64,000 nt of DNA from Pseudomonas chlororaphis. Its GTDB lineage: Bacteria; Pseudomonadota; Gammaproteobacteria; Pseudomonadales; Pseudomonadaceae. The stretch covers positions 186,001 through 250,000 of the forward strand of contig NZ_MOAL01000002.1 in NCBI RefSeq assembly GCF_003731765.1, given 5' to 3'. Numbering within the stretch: position 1 is the first letter of the stretch; the number at the start of each line of letters is the position of its first letter. Both the position numbers and the translations under genes were made by a program. The notes beneath the pieces were generated by a model. That model made no database searches, was not told the origin of the DNA, and saw only the letters and a program-made list of their open reading frames with translations. This document shows, piece by piece, positions 28,012 to 36,624 of this stretch.

Positions 28012-28761
28012 CTAGGGAGCAAGCCGGGTTTCCTGAAGGACGGTGGCGCCGTAGTCGTTGATCCACTCGTACACCACACGGCCTTCAGCGCCGGACAGGC
28101 CCTGGGCCTGTTCAAGCGCAAAATCCGCAGTGGAGCGTGGGGCGAGCATGCGGCTGTGCACCTTAAAACTGCGGCCATCCCTGAGCTTCAACAGCACCGT
28201 GTTGAAGGACACGTGAAAGGCACCGTCGTTACGCACCTGCAAGGCCATGCCCGTGGCTGACTTGACCAGGCGCCAATGGAGCTGTTCTGCCGTATCAATG
28301 GCACTGCCTGGCAGTTCGAGCGGGCGAAAAAACACTTTCAGGCGACTGCGAAAAGCCAGTTGCATATGGTTCGTTGTTTGCACACTGGGCAGAGGTGGAA
28401 CGTCGAGAATGTTGAGCCAGAACACGGACTCCCGGTCCTTGGGTATTCCCGGTTGCGGTGTATAGGCCAAACGCAAAGCCTGACCTTTACCCGGATCAAT
28501 CCGCACCATGGGGGGCATGACAATAAAGGGCACGTCCGCATCATCCGGCTTGCCATCGGGGTTGCCGGCATCGATCCAAGCTTGGACCAAGGCAGGCTGC
28601 GCCCCCTGGTTGGTGAGCCTGACGCTGACTTCACGCTCCTTGGCCGGATAAACCACACGGGTTCCGCCCACCACGACATTGGCCTGGACGCCAAGGGACT
28701 GAAAAAGGATGGCGCTACAGAAAAATAAAAAAGACCAGAAACGACGGGACATGGTGTTCAT
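28012..28761 (-). CDS. Periplasmic fimbrial chaperone (PapD-like)
   Basis: 249 residues with a signal peptide (hydrophobic SFLFFCSAILFQSLG, cleavage near VQA) followed by the two immunoglobulin-like domains of pilus chaperones. Visible are the first-strand TRVVYPAKEREVSVRLTN, the LRLAYTP region, and the FWLNILDVPP motif typical of the family. It caps pilin subunits in the periplasm. The start is ATG 28761 or ATG 28752; both leave the signal peptide intact. Confidence 0.93.
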   Translation of the reverse strand: MNTMSRRFWSFLFFCSAILFQSLGVQANVVVGGTRVVYPAKEREVSVRLTNQGAQPALVQAWIDAGNPDGKPDDADVPFIVMPPMVRIDPGKGQALRLAYTPQPGIPKDRESVFWLNILDVPPLPSVQTTNHMQLAFRSRLKVFFRPLELPGSAIDTAEQLHWRLVKSATGMALQVRNDGAFHVSFNTVLLKLRDGRSFKVHSRMLAPRSTADFALEQAQGLSGAEGRVVYEWINDYGATVLQETRLAP

Positions 28762-28777
28762 CACTCGCAACAAACGG

Positions 28778-28799
28778 CCCCGGAGCTTTCGCTCCGAGG
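28778..28799 (-). promoter_or_regulatory. Pilin-chaperone intergenic stem-loop
   Basis: On the minus strand, CGGAGC pairs with GCTCCG around a GAAA tetraloop, extended by two more pairs past a mismatch. It lies directly after the pilin stop. Similar hairpins in fimbrial operons stabilise the pilin part of the message or attenuate downstream genes. Confidence 0.45.
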
Positions 28800-28807
28800 C
28801 AACGGCT

Positions 28808-29347
28808 TCACTCGTAGATCAAGTCCATCGAGACGCTGGTCGAAACATCACCGGCCGTGGTGCCCGCCGTTGATGCGAAGTACTGGGCGTAGAACTCAAG
28901 GACTGCGCTCTGGTCGACGATGCTGACCGTGTCCAACAGCGGCCCCTGATTGAGATTGAGCGGCTGATGCTTGCTGTCGAGCAGTTGCACCTGAACGTTG
29001 GAGCCCGATGGGGTTTGGTTGATCAAGGCGCCGCTCTGCGGATCCACCGTCTCACCGGTGTTGAACTTGGCCGTCACCTTACTGCCGCTGCAGTCCTTCA
29101 GTTTGAGGTGGACCAAGGTTTTACCCGCAACGTCATCCTTCTGGCTCAAGGCCCGGGTACTGACACTTTTGAGCGGCACATTCTTGACCATGCTGCTGCC
29201 ACTGCCCGAGGTCGTGTCATCCTGGACGATGTCGCAGGTTTCCGGATTGACCTTCCCCGTGAAGTTCAGCGTTATATCCACGGCCCAGGCGCTACTCGCC
29301 GCCAAAACCAGGCTGGAAGCCATAGCCGCCACAAATAGGTTTTTCAT
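28808..29347 (-). CDS. Major fimbrial subunit (type 1 pilin family)
   Basis: 179 residues from ATG 29345-29347 (GGAGAG upstream). The signal peptide runs MKNLFVAAMASSLVLAASSAWA. The mature protein opens with DITLNFTGKVNPETC, has the disulfide partner Cys in LKDCSGS, and ends with SMDLIYE, the donor-strand-like end of type 1 pilins. As the first gene of the operon and the smallest secreted subunit it is most likely the shaft pilin. Confidence 0.9.
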   Translation of the reverse strand: MKNLFVAAMASSLVLAASSAWAVDITLNFTGKVNPETCDIVQDDTTSGSGSSMVKNVPLKSVSTRALSQKDDVAGKTLVHLKLKDCSGSKVTAKFNTGETVDPQSGALINQTPSGSNVQVQLLDSKHQPLNLNQGPLLDTVSIVDQSAVLEFYAQYFASTAGTTAGDVSTSVSMDLIYE

Positions 29348-29652
29348 TTGACTCTCCATTGACCGACATCGTGGCGCACTGTCTGACGCACACTTATTGA
29401 TTCGACGCTTGCGAGCCTGATCCGAAGGATGTGTAGGCCGAAGCGGAGAGGGATCATTACAGTCTGTTAGGGACGCTGGAATCAGATGAATCCTAAAAAC
29501 CAGGGCTCCCCACTGCCGCACCAGCGGCCTTTCTTGATACGCGCAAGCAATGTCTGACGATCACCACTGAAACCGCCTGGACTCAACCGAGCCGCGTCCC
29601 CCTAGTGCTGATAAGTGCCCGTATCCCGCCTCCCGCAGACTTTTCTCAGGGC
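29348..29652. other. Region upstream of the fimbrial operon
   Basis: About 300 bases with no supported gene, between the pilin start and the terminator of the LTA-synthase-like gene. It must hold the fimbrial promoter on the minus strand. I see no invertible-element repeats that would indicate phase variation. Confidence 0.5.
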
Positions 29653-29680
29653 AAAAAAACACCCCTGCGAGAGGAGTGTT
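29653..29680 (-). terminator. Rho-independent terminator after the LTA-synthase-like gene
   Basis: On the minus strand AACACTCC pairs with GGGGTGTT (one G-T pair) around a 7-base loop, then seven T residues. Confidence 0.85.
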
Positions 29681-29747
29681 CAGAATGACGCGCGGTGCAG
29701 GCCTTGAGCCTAGGGTCCGTCAGCAGGCCGCTAGGCTCTGGCCCCCA

Positions 29748-31835
29748 TCAGTCGGGCTTGCCGTCGATCACACCGGCGGTGTTATCCAGCAGGCTCTTGG
29801 TCGCGGTCTGCAGGAAGGACTCCAGCTTCTGCTTGAGCTCGGCTTCATCGGGTGAAGCAGGAATCAGCTCGCCCTTGGGATTCGCACCCAGCTCGTACTG
29901 GTAGAGCTTGGCCGGCATTTCCTTGGGCAGCACCAGCACTCGGTCAGCGGTCAGCAGGGCCACCGTCTGATCGCTACCGGAAGGCTTGATCACGCCGAAG
30001 CCCTTGTCGCCTTCCGGAAGGTTCAGCAAGTCACGACCCCAGCACTGATGCAGTACATCGCCCCCCAGGCGACCCATGATGGTCGGCACAATGTCGATCT
30101 GGGTGCCGACAGTGTGGTCACGCTGGCCAAACTTTTCCTGGACACCCGGGCCGATCAGCAGCAACGGCACGTTGAAACGCCCCAGGTCCATTTCAGTGAT
30201 CTGCTGTTCGTTGCCAAAACCATGGTCACCGACTACCACGAACAGGGTTTCCTTGAAGTAAGGCTCCTTACGGGCCTTCTCGAAGAACTGGCCCAGGGCC
30301 CAGTCGGAGTAGCGCATGGCCGTCAGGTGTTCATTCAGCCTGCCGCGGTCAGTAACGGGCTCCACCGGCAACGGCGTCGGCAAGGCGTAAGGCGTGTGGT
30401 TGGACAAGGTCTGCAGCAAGGCATAGAAGGGTTTCTTGCCCTCCCGAGCCTTGAGTTCTTCGAGCCCGCGATTGAACATGTCCTGGTCGGATACACCCCA
30501 GGTAGGGTCGGAGAACACCGGGTCAACGAAGTCATTGCGACCAATGAAGTTGGTCATGCCCTGGTTGCTGAAGAAGCCCGACTGGTTGTCCCAGGCAAAA
30601 TCGCCGTTATAGACATACACGTCGTCGTAGTTGCGCGCGCTGAGCAACTGCGGCAGGCCGGACAATTTGTGGCTGCCTTCCGGGGTCTGCATCAGGTATT
30701 CGAAGCCCGGCAGGTTGGGGAAGCACGCCATGGTGGCGAACATGCCCTGGTGGGTATGGGTGCCGTTGGAGAAGAAGCGGTCGAACAACAGGCCCTCTTT
30801 CGACAGCTTGTCGAAGTACGGTGTGATGTCACCTGGACGTCCCAGTGCTCCGACCGAATGCCCAGCGAAGCTCTCCATCAGGATCACCACGACGTTCTTG
30901 ATCGGCAGGGTCTTGTCGGCGTTCGGCGTGTAGTCACGGCGCACGGCAGCGGTGTCGGCATCCACCAATTTGTCGCTCGGGGTCAGCAGCATGTCACGCA
31001 CGGTCTGCTGGGCCTGAGGCTGGGGCAAGGTGGCCTTCCAGACATTGTCACGGTCTTCGGACATCCGGCTCTTGGCCGCAGCGACCAGTTGCAGGGTGCC
31101 GTTGAGGCCCAACTGGTTGGCGAAGTTCGAGTCGGTGGTATAGACGTCACCCCAGCGCAGCGGCGGGCCCTGGCGCAAGGTGCCGCGAGCGGCGACCACA
31201 CAGATCAACAGGCAGACCACGAATACGCCGGCACGGACATACCAGGGCGCAACCTGGCGAGTGCTGATGCTGCCGCCACTGAAGGGGCCACGGGGACGGG
31301 TCGCGCGGTCGGCACCCTTGAAGGCCAGGCTGAGGATCCAGGTACCCACGGCCCAGGCCAGCAGGTAACGCACCACCGGGAAACCGTACCAGAGCATGCT
31401 CATCACGGTTTTCGGGTCTTCCTTCACGTACTGGAAGACCAGGCCGTTGAGGCGCTGGTGGAATTCGCGGTAGAAGTCCATCTCCATCAGGCCCAGGAAC
31501 AGGGCAATACTCGAAGTCACGGTCAACCAGAAGCGGAACAGCCCGCGAGCGGCCATGGCCCGGGCGCTGAACAGCGACAGCAACAGCGGGATGCTCAGGT
31601 AGACCACCAGGCGCAGGTCGAACCGCAGGCCGTTGGCGAACGCCTCGAGAAAGGTCGAGGCCGGCGTGTCGAGGATCATGTCCCGGTTGTAGACCAGCAG
31701 CGCAACGCGCAGCAAAGAGAACATCACCATCATGACCAACGCACACAGCAGCGTATAAGCCAGATGGGATTTGACGGTCGGTTGCAGCAGGCGATTAGAA
31801 GCTCGCTGCTGACTCAGGGCGTCCGGGTTTGCCAT
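29748..31835 (-). CDS. LTA synthase family phosphoglycerol transferase
   Basis: 695 residues. Residues 1 to about 230 hold about five transmembrane helices. Residues about 300-660 form an alkaline-phosphatase/sulfatase-fold domain facing the periplasm, with the metal-site start NVVVILMESFAGHS, a probable nucleophile Thr in SNGTHTHQGMF, and VVVGDHGFG near the end. Gram-negative members move phosphoglycerol or related headgroups onto periplasmic glucans or lipids; the acceptor here is unknown. The ATG at 31833-31835 has only a weak ribosome binding site. I recall a homologue at the matching place in P. aeruginosa. Confidence 0.85.
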   Translation of the reverse strand: MANPDALSQQRASNRLLQPTVKSHLAYTLLCALVMMVMFSLLRVALLVYNRDMILDTPASTFLEAFANGLRFDLRLVVYLSIPLLLSLFSARAMAARGLFRFWLTVTSSIALFLGLMEMDFYREFHQRLNGLVFQYVKEDPKTVMSMLWYGFPVVRYLLAWAVGTWILSLAFKGADRATRPRGPFSGGSISTRQVAPWYVRAGVFVVCLLICVVAARGTLRQGPPLRWGDVYTTDSNFANQLGLNGTLQLVAAAKSRMSEDRDNVWKATLPQPQAQQTVRDMLLTPSDKLVDADTAAVRRDYTPNADKTLPIKNVVVILMESFAGHSVGALGRPGDITPYFDKLSKEGLLFDRFFSNGTHTHQGMFATMACFPNLPGFEYLMQTPEGSHKLSGLPQLLSARNYDDVYVYNGDFAWDNQSGFFSNQGMTNFIGRNDFVDPVFSDPTWGVSDQDMFNRGLEELKAREGKKPFYALLQTLSNHTPYALPTPLPVEPVTDRGRLNEHLTAMRYSDWALGQFFEKARKEPYFKETLFVVVGDHGFGNEQQITEMDLGRFNVPLLLIGPGVQEKFGQRDHTVGTQIDIVPTIMGRLGGDVLHQCWGRDLLNLPEGDKGFGVIKPSGSDQTVALLTADRVLVLPKEMPAKLYQYELGANPKGELIPASPDEAELKQKLESFLQTATKSLLDNTAGVIDGKPD

Positions 31836-32104
31836 GTCGTTTTAGGACCCATTGGAAGTTTAAGTTTCAAAAATACAGCGGCGCTCTACCCTCTTATGGC
31901 CCTTTGGGGGCTCTGGGGATTGCGCGGTGCGCAAATGTTGCACGATCACTCACGGCATTGCCATTGATTAGTGGCAAGCACGCCCCCACGAACCGGCAAA
32001 GGCTCTGGGACAAGAGATGACAGGGCTGAAACAGAGGAAAAAGCGCGAGGCGGATTGTCTTAGAGACTTTGTGAAAATTTCGTGCAACGCATATCTGGTC
32101 ACAT
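31836..32104. other. Intergenic region without a supported gene
   Basis: Lies between the LTA-synthase-like gene start and the next terminator on the same strand. It should contain the promoter of the LTA-synthase-like gene. Short ORFs here lack ribosome binding sites and coding character. Confidence 0.5.
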
Positions 32105-32124
32105 AAAAAAGGGCCTTGCGGCCC
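32105..32124 (-). terminator. Rho-independent terminator after the PLDc_N gene
   Basis: On the minus strand a short GC stem (GGGCC with GGCCC, 4-base loop) is followed by six T residues. Confidence 0.75.
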
Positions 32125-32174
32125 GTTTCCAAGTCAGCGTTCACTCATTGCAGACGCCGCAGCGAGCGACTCAC

Positions 32175-32366
32175 TCAGAGCCGCACATCACCGCGAGGCC
32201 CGGCAATCGCCCAGATGATCAGGCCCAGGACCGGCAACAGCACAATCAGCAGGACCCAGAGGATTTTCATCCCGGTCTCAGCGCCGCTTTTAAGCACGTT
32301 GATAATCGCCCAGATATCCAGGGCCAGAATGATCAGGCCAACCAAGCCATTGAAGGTAGAACCCAT
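32175..32366 (-). CDS. PLDc N-terminal domain small membrane protein
   Basis: 63 residues with two hydrophobic helices, the first about residues 6-24 and the second about 35-55 (WVLLIVLLPVLGLIIWAIAG). This is the PLDc_N pattern of short membrane proteins related to the N-terminus of cardiolipin synthases, without the catalytic part. GGGAG lies eight bases before the ATG. Function unknown. Confidence 0.85.
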   Translation of the reverse strand: MGSTFNGLVGLIILALDIWAIINVLKSGAETGMKILWVLLIVLLPVLGLIIWAIAGPRGDVRL

Positions 32367-32440
32367 GGTGTCGCTCCCAGAGAGTGGTGTGCACCTTTAG
32401 GATAGTCGCCGTGTCGCAGGGTTCCGTTTTATTCCACGGC

Positions 32441-32971
32441 TCAAACGTGAACGGCAATCTTCAAGGCTTCCAGGGCCGGTGCGGCGGCAATCCCGACTTC
32501 GCTGCACAACGCGAGCACCCGTGGCAGGTCGTTGCCGTAGACCAGCACCATTTGCAACTCGTCATCCAGCAACTGGCTGAAGTTCATCAGCACGTAACCG
32601 CCGTGTTCCGGACTCATGCTGCTCATCTGGATCTGGATGCGGTTGAGCGCCGTCAGCGCGTCGATCTTCGCCAACTGCTTGGGCTTGATATTGAAGGCCA
32701 CATCCGGTCCAAAGGAAGCAACGATCTGGGTGAACAGCTCTACATAGCTGTCGGCCTGGAACAGCACGGTCTCGGGCAGGCTGCCGACCACCACCCACTC
32801 GCCCAGCGGGATGGGAAAGGTGTCGTCGTAATTGATGTCCGGATTGGCCGCCAGGAACGCTTCGGGGTCGGCGTAGGCCTGGGCCGCTTCATCGGCGATC
32901 TGCTGGATCTCGGCATCGCCCATGCAGCCCGAGCTGATTTTGCTGATGAGTTCGATAAGGGCGGTGGTCAT
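32441..32971 (-). CDS. Conserved hypothetical acidic protein
   Basis: 176 residues from ATG 32969-32971, chosen because AGGA lies eight bases upstream; an in-frame ATG at 32980 overlaps that site. Soluble, acidic, without signal peptide or membrane segments. The N-terminal helix contains SSGCMGDAEIQ, and the middle is predicted alpha/beta. I do not recognise the family with certainty. Confidence 0.7.
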   Translation of the reverse strand: MTTALIELISKISSGCMGDAEIQQIADEAAQAYADPEAFLAANPDINYDDTFPIPLGEWVVVGSLPETVLFQADSYVELFTQIVASFGPDVAFNIKPKQLAKIDALTALNRIQIQMSSMSPEHGGYVLMNFSQLLDDELQMVLVYGNDLPRVLALCSEVGIAAAPALEALKIAVHV

Positions 32972-33086
32972 GGCGCGCATCCTGAGACGTGGGAATTTTC
33001 AAGGGCGCGAAGGATAGCCTAAAGCAGGCGCGGCGACCTATGGCGATGGCCCGAAAGGTCGTTCCGGGCCATCGACTGTTGCAGGG

Positions 33087-33605
33087 TCAAGCCAAAAGTT
33101 TTTCCAACTGGGCCGTGGTGTCCTTGGCCCCCATGGTCTTGGCGGCCTCCAGGGCGCCGATGCCATTGGCATCCTTGGCCCGGGGGTCGGCGCCTTGACT
33201 GATCAAGTAGTCGACGATGGCGGTGCGGTTGAACATCGCGGCCATCATCAGCGCTGTGCGGCCATCGAAGGACGAGCCTTCCACTTCCGCACCGCCCTCC
33301 ACCAGGGCCTTGACCATCGCCAGGTCACCCTTGAAGGCGGCCCCGGCAATCGGGCTCTGGCCATTGTCATTGCGGATTTCAGGATCGGCCTTGTGCTTGA
33401 GCAACACTTGCACCGCATCCAGGTGCCCGTGATAGGCCGCCAGCATCAGCAAGGTGTCGCCCTTGTGATTGCGCAGATTGACCGGCAGACCGCTGCTCGC
33501 CAGCTTGTCGAGCATGGGTGCATCACCCTGACGGGCAACGTTGAAAACCTGCTCGGCAAACTGCGCAGCCTCGTCTTCGGTCATCTGGCGGCTATTGTCT
33601 GACAT
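33087..33605 (-). CDS. Ankyrin repeat protein
   Basis: 172 residues from ATG 33603-33605 with GGAG upstream. After an acidic N-terminal helix there are about four ankyrin repeats, with typical GDTLLMLAAYHGHLDAVQVLL, then GQSPIAGAAFKGDLAMVKALV and GRTALMMAAMFNRTAIVDYL units. There is no signal peptide. It probably mediates a protein-protein contact, but the partner cannot be inferred. Unlike AnkB proteins beside catalases, there is no catalase neighbour. Confidence 0.88.
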   Translation of the reverse strand: MSDNSRQMTEDEAAQFAEQVFNVARQGDAPMLDKLASSGLPVNLRNHKGDTLLMLAAYHGHLDAVQVLLKHKADPEIRNDNGQSPIAGAAFKGDLAMVKALVEGGAEVEGSSFDGRTALMMAAMFNRTAIVDYLISQGADPRAKDANGIGALEAAKTMGAKDTTAQLEKLLA

Positions 33606-33702
33606 CGGAAACTCCACATTCGGCAAATCGGAAAGACGCTAGTTTCCCCAAGCCGTCCGTGGCCTGTCATCCCTTTTTTCTCAAGGGCGGCCATAGCCAT
33701 AA

Positions 33703-35541
33703 TCAATAGCGGTGGCGACCGGCCTGAATGTCATCCAGTACCTCGGCAGTCACCTGCACGTAGGTCTCGGAGCCGGGCAGCCAGGCATAGATCGGATCGT
33801 CGGCCGACCTGGCCGGGTCGAAACCGTCTTCCTTGAGCCGGGTTTTCTGATACTTGAAGGTCCCGGTGGTGTCCATCTTGACCTTGACCCGCAAAAACAA
33901 CGGCACCGCATAGGCAGGGAGTTGGCGCCGGGCAAATTGCAGCAACTCGGCAAAATCCAGGGTGGCCAGGGACTCGGCCGGGGTAATCGCCGCCATCCCG
34001 GCGCGACCATTGGTGTTGTGGATTTCCACGCCGTAGGCCACCACTTCGGCAATCTGTGGATGCTGCAGGAACAGGTTCTCCACTTCCGTGGTGGAGACGT
34101 TCTCGCCCTTCCAGCGATAGGTATCGCCCAGGCGATCGACGAACTGGGCGTGGCCGAAGCCCAAGTCCCGCAGCAGGTCACCGGTATTGAAATAACGGTC
34201 GCCGGCCTCGAACACATCGTGCAATACGACCTTGCGATTCTTTTCCGGCTCGGTGTAACCGTCCAGCGGCGACTTGTCGTCGATCTTCGCCAACAACAAG
34301 CCCTGCCCACCCTTGGCGACCTTCTGCATAAAGCCTTGGCTGTTGCGGATCGGCTCCCCGCTGTCGTGGGCGTATTCCACCAAGGCCCAGGGAATCAGGG
34401 AAAAGCCCACGGTGTTGTCGAAATTGAGCACATTGGTGAAGCCGATATTACCGTCGCTGGCGGCGTACAACTCGCACACATGTTCAATCGCAAAACGCCG
34501 CTTGAACTCGCTCCAGACGCCGGGGCGCAAGCCATTGCCGATCATCTTGCGCACCGGGTTATCGGCATCCCGCTCGCTGGCCGGCGGGTCGATCAGGTAG
34601 CGGCAGAGTTCGCCGACATAACCGATGGTGGTCGCCCGGTACTTGCGCACATCGTCCCAGAAGCGACTGGCGCTGAACTTGCGGCGAATGGCAAAGCCCG
34701 AGGCCCCCGTGACGGCCGCCCCCCAGCACACACACAGCCCCGTGGCGTGGTACAGCGGCAAGGTGCAATAAACAACATCCTCGGGCTGCATATTCAGGGC
34801 GATCATGCCGAAGCTGACGGAGGTACGCATCCAGCGCCCGTGCTTGAAAATCCCGGCCTTGGGCAAACCAGTGGTGCCGGAGGTATAGATGTAGAAACAC
34901 GGATCATCGAGGAAAACCTGCTGAGTACATGCCAGGTTGTCCGACGGCTGCCCGGCACTGAGGGTCATCAGGTTGACCATATCGGCTGGGGTTTGCCCCG
35001 GATCATTGAAGGTGTCCTGGTCCGCGACGAACCAGGTTCGCTGCGCCGCGATCCCCACCTGTTGGCGTACCGCAGCAAAGGCTTCGAACAGCTCACCGCC
35101 GACCACCATCGCCGCAGGCTTCACCAGGGTCAGGCTATGAACCAGCGTGGTATGGGTCTGGGCGGTGTTGAGCATCGCGGCAATGGCCCCGAGTTTGGCC
35201 ACGGCCAACACGCTGACCAGCAACTCGGGGCGATTTTCAAGAAAAATCGCCACCACATCGCCCTTGCCGATGCCCTCGCCTTGCAACGCATGGGCAATGC
35301 GGTTGGCCCACTGATTGACCTGTGCATAACTCAGCACTCGATCCTCATACAGCAAGGCCTGGCCATGGGGATTGCGCAAGGTTGCCTGCTCGAAGGACCA
35401 ACCCAGGCCGCACGGCTGGTCGGCCTTTTCAACGTTGGCGGCTTTCATGCCCCTAACCACCCGAGGCAGAGCACGGGCAATGGAAGGCAACTTGCGCAGC
35501 ATCATGCCCCAGGTGATTGTGTCGCTCTGATTGCTACTCAT
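33703..35541 (-). CDS. Long-chain acyl-CoA synthetase (FATP/VLACS type)
   Basis: 612 residues from ATG 35539-35541 with CAGGAG upstream. It is an adenylate-forming enzyme with the AMP-binding loop YIYTSGTTGLPKAG near residue 220, the YAASDGN motif, and FNTGDLLRDLGFGHAQFVDRLGDTYRWKGENVSTTEVE in the hinge region. The catalytic Lys in TGTFKYQKTRL is near the C-terminus. The pattern matches long-chain or very-long-chain acyl-CoA synthetases of the fatty-acid-transport-protein group. It activates fatty acids with ATP and CoA. Confidence 0.9.
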   Translation of the reverse strand: MSSNQSDTITWGMMLRKLPSIARALPRVVRGMKAANVEKADQPCGLGWSFEQATLRNPHGQALLYEDRVLSYAQVNQWANRIAHALQGEGIGKGDVVAIFLENRPELLVSVLAVAKLGAIAAMLNTAQTHTTLVHSLTLVKPAAMVVGGELFEAFAAVRQQVGIAAQRTWFVADQDTFNDPGQTPADMVNLMTLSAGQPSDNLACTQQVFLDDPCFYIYTSGTTGLPKAGIFKHGRWMRTSVSFGMIALNMQPEDVVYCTLPLYHATGLCVCWGAAVTGASGFAIRRKFSASRFWDDVRKYRATTIGYVGELCRYLIDPPASERDADNPVRKMIGNGLRPGVWSEFKRRFAIEHVCELYAASDGNIGFTNVLNFDNTVGFSLIPWALVEYAHDSGEPIRNSQGFMQKVAKGGQGLLLAKIDDKSPLDGYTEPEKNRKVVLHDVFEAGDRYFNTGDLLRDLGFGHAQFVDRLGDTYRWKGENVSTTEVENLFLQHPQIAEVVAYGVEIHNTNGRAGMAAITPAESLATLDFAELLQFARRQLPAYAVPLFLRVKVKMDTTGTFKYQKTRLKEDGFDPARSADDPIYAWLPGSETYVQVTAEVLDDIQAGRHRY

Positions 35542-36160
35542 GACGGCTCCTGTTCGACGCAAAAGAACACGGCCCAGGCCATGCCCCACGTGGTGTGGAT
35601 CGGGTCGTGACTGAGGTTCAACGGCAAGGTGCGATAGAAGCGAGGGGCAATGACACGCTGAGGTCGGCTAGCACCAGGCTGCACGCCTGGACGTAAAACG
35701 CTGTGTTGACTGCCTTGATAACGAGTGTGCCGTTCATGACAGAAGTCCCTTTTCTTATTATCGGGCGCTCGGGGGCGTTGCATGCCGTCTTCGGGTCTGC
35801 GGAGCATCTGGCGATGGCGCTGAAATGGCCTGCAGACGACCGCGATGAAGAGCTGGCAGAGGCCGAAAGTACGTCAGCCGCGCGCGGGCTGTACACGGAG
35901 TTTTTGCAATGTTTTGTATCCACTGGGGGCCCGCAAAAATACTCAACGCCGCGCTTGCCAGGCGCCTGAACGGCTGCGGAATTTTTCTCAACGCCGCGTG
36001 GTCAGAAGAGCAATGCCCTCCCTCAGCCAGCAGGTTGGTGCATGCGCCGACCACGCAAAATGCAGGATGCACGATGGCCTTTCATGCAAATTGCACGAAA
36101 CCCAAAAATTCCATTTTTTATAAACTATTGATTTATAAGGATTTTTAAAAACAGCAATGC
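35542..36160. other. Long intergenic region upstream of the DUF3509 gene
   Basis: About 620 bases between a minus-strand and a plus-strand gene. One small plus-strand ORF at 35736-35969 is weakly supported and listed separately. A 39-codon minus-strand ORF starting near 35737 is even weaker. The last 60 bases are AT-rich and lead into a sigma-54-like promoter. Confidence 0.5.
35736..35969 (+). CDS. Possible small hypothetical protein
   Basis: A 77-codon ORF starting with ATG 35736. The translation is acidic in the middle (DDRDEELAEAES) and looks partly helical, but there is no good ribosome binding site and codon choice is less biased than in neighbours. I do not recognise it. It may be a relic or a chance ORF. 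Confidence 0.25.
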   Translation: MTEVPFLIIGRSGALHAVFGSAEHLAMALKWPADDRDEELAEAESTSAARGLYTEFLQCFVSTGGPQKYSTPRLPGA

Positions 36161-36176
36161 TGGCACAATCGCTGCA
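36161..36176 (+). promoter_or_regulatory. Candidate sigma-54 (RpoN) promoter
   Basis: TGGCACAATCGCTGCA has the invariant GG and GC with exactly ten bases between them, a full TGGCAC -24 element, and CTGCA at -12. It lies 48 bases before the DUF3509 start in a region with AT-rich upstream sequence. Confidence 0.5.
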
Positions 36177-36223
36177 ACTCTCAGTTCACGCTTGCCATTC
36201 AAGAGCTAACGGAGCTGATAGAC

Positions 36224-36502
36224 ATGAACCTGATCCAAGAAAAATTTTCGTCCCTGTTCTCCAACTTCGAAGTCACCACCCAGCCTCGTCCGGACGGTGG
36301 CATTCTGCTTACCCTGCGCAATAGCGACGGCAAACAGCTCAAGCGTTCGATCTCTTACGCACAACTGCACGCCGGTGACCAACTGTCGTGGGTGATCAGT
36401 GCGATTCGTCGCGACCTGGCCGAACAAGCCAGTGAGCTGCCACAGATTTCCATGCTGCAAAGCCAACACCGCTTCGCCCTGCCGACCTATCACTCGGCGT
36501 AA
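36224..36502 (+). CDS. DUF3509 family protein
   Basis: 92 residues beginning MNLIQEKFSSLFSNFEV, the typical start of the Pseudomonas DUF3509 family. GGAG lies nine bases before the ATG. It is a soluble protein with a central beta region and a helical C-terminal half. Function unknown. It is a single-gene unit preceded by a sigma-54-like promoter and followed by a strong hairpin. Confidence 0.87.
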   Translation: MNLIQEKFSSLFSNFEVTTQPRPDGGILLTLRNSDGKQLKRSISYAQLHAGDQLSWVISAIRRDLAEQASELPQISMLQSQHRFALPTYHSA

Positions 36503-36523
36503 GCACAGACTCATCTTCATCAC

Positions 36524-36550
36524 CCCGTGCCAGCCTTGCGCTGGCACGGG
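36524..36550. terminator. Hairpin terminator between the DUF3509 and mtnD genes
   Basis: A perfect 10-bp stem, CCCGTGCCAG with CTGGCACGGG around a 7-base loop, lies between convergent genes. Confidence 0.65.
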
Positions 36551-36624
36551 CATTTAACGTTCCGCCGTTCACTCCCTGCGTCCCAGCCCTGCAACGTTGC
36601 AAGCGATGTGGCGCATAGGCGTGC

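Noticed and set aside
24129..29347. Fimbrial operon as a recent horizontal transfer
   Set aside because: No tRNA, integrase or direct repeats flank it and its base composition does not obviously differ from that of its neighbours.
29348..29652. Possible invertible promoter for fimbrial phase variation
   Set aside because: No pair of inverted repeats flanks the region and no recombinase gene lies nearby.
35618..35737. A 39-codon minus-strand ORF next to the acyl-CoA synthetase gene
   Set aside because: It has no motif, uses mixed codons and is not supported by neighbours. It was too weak to list as a gene.
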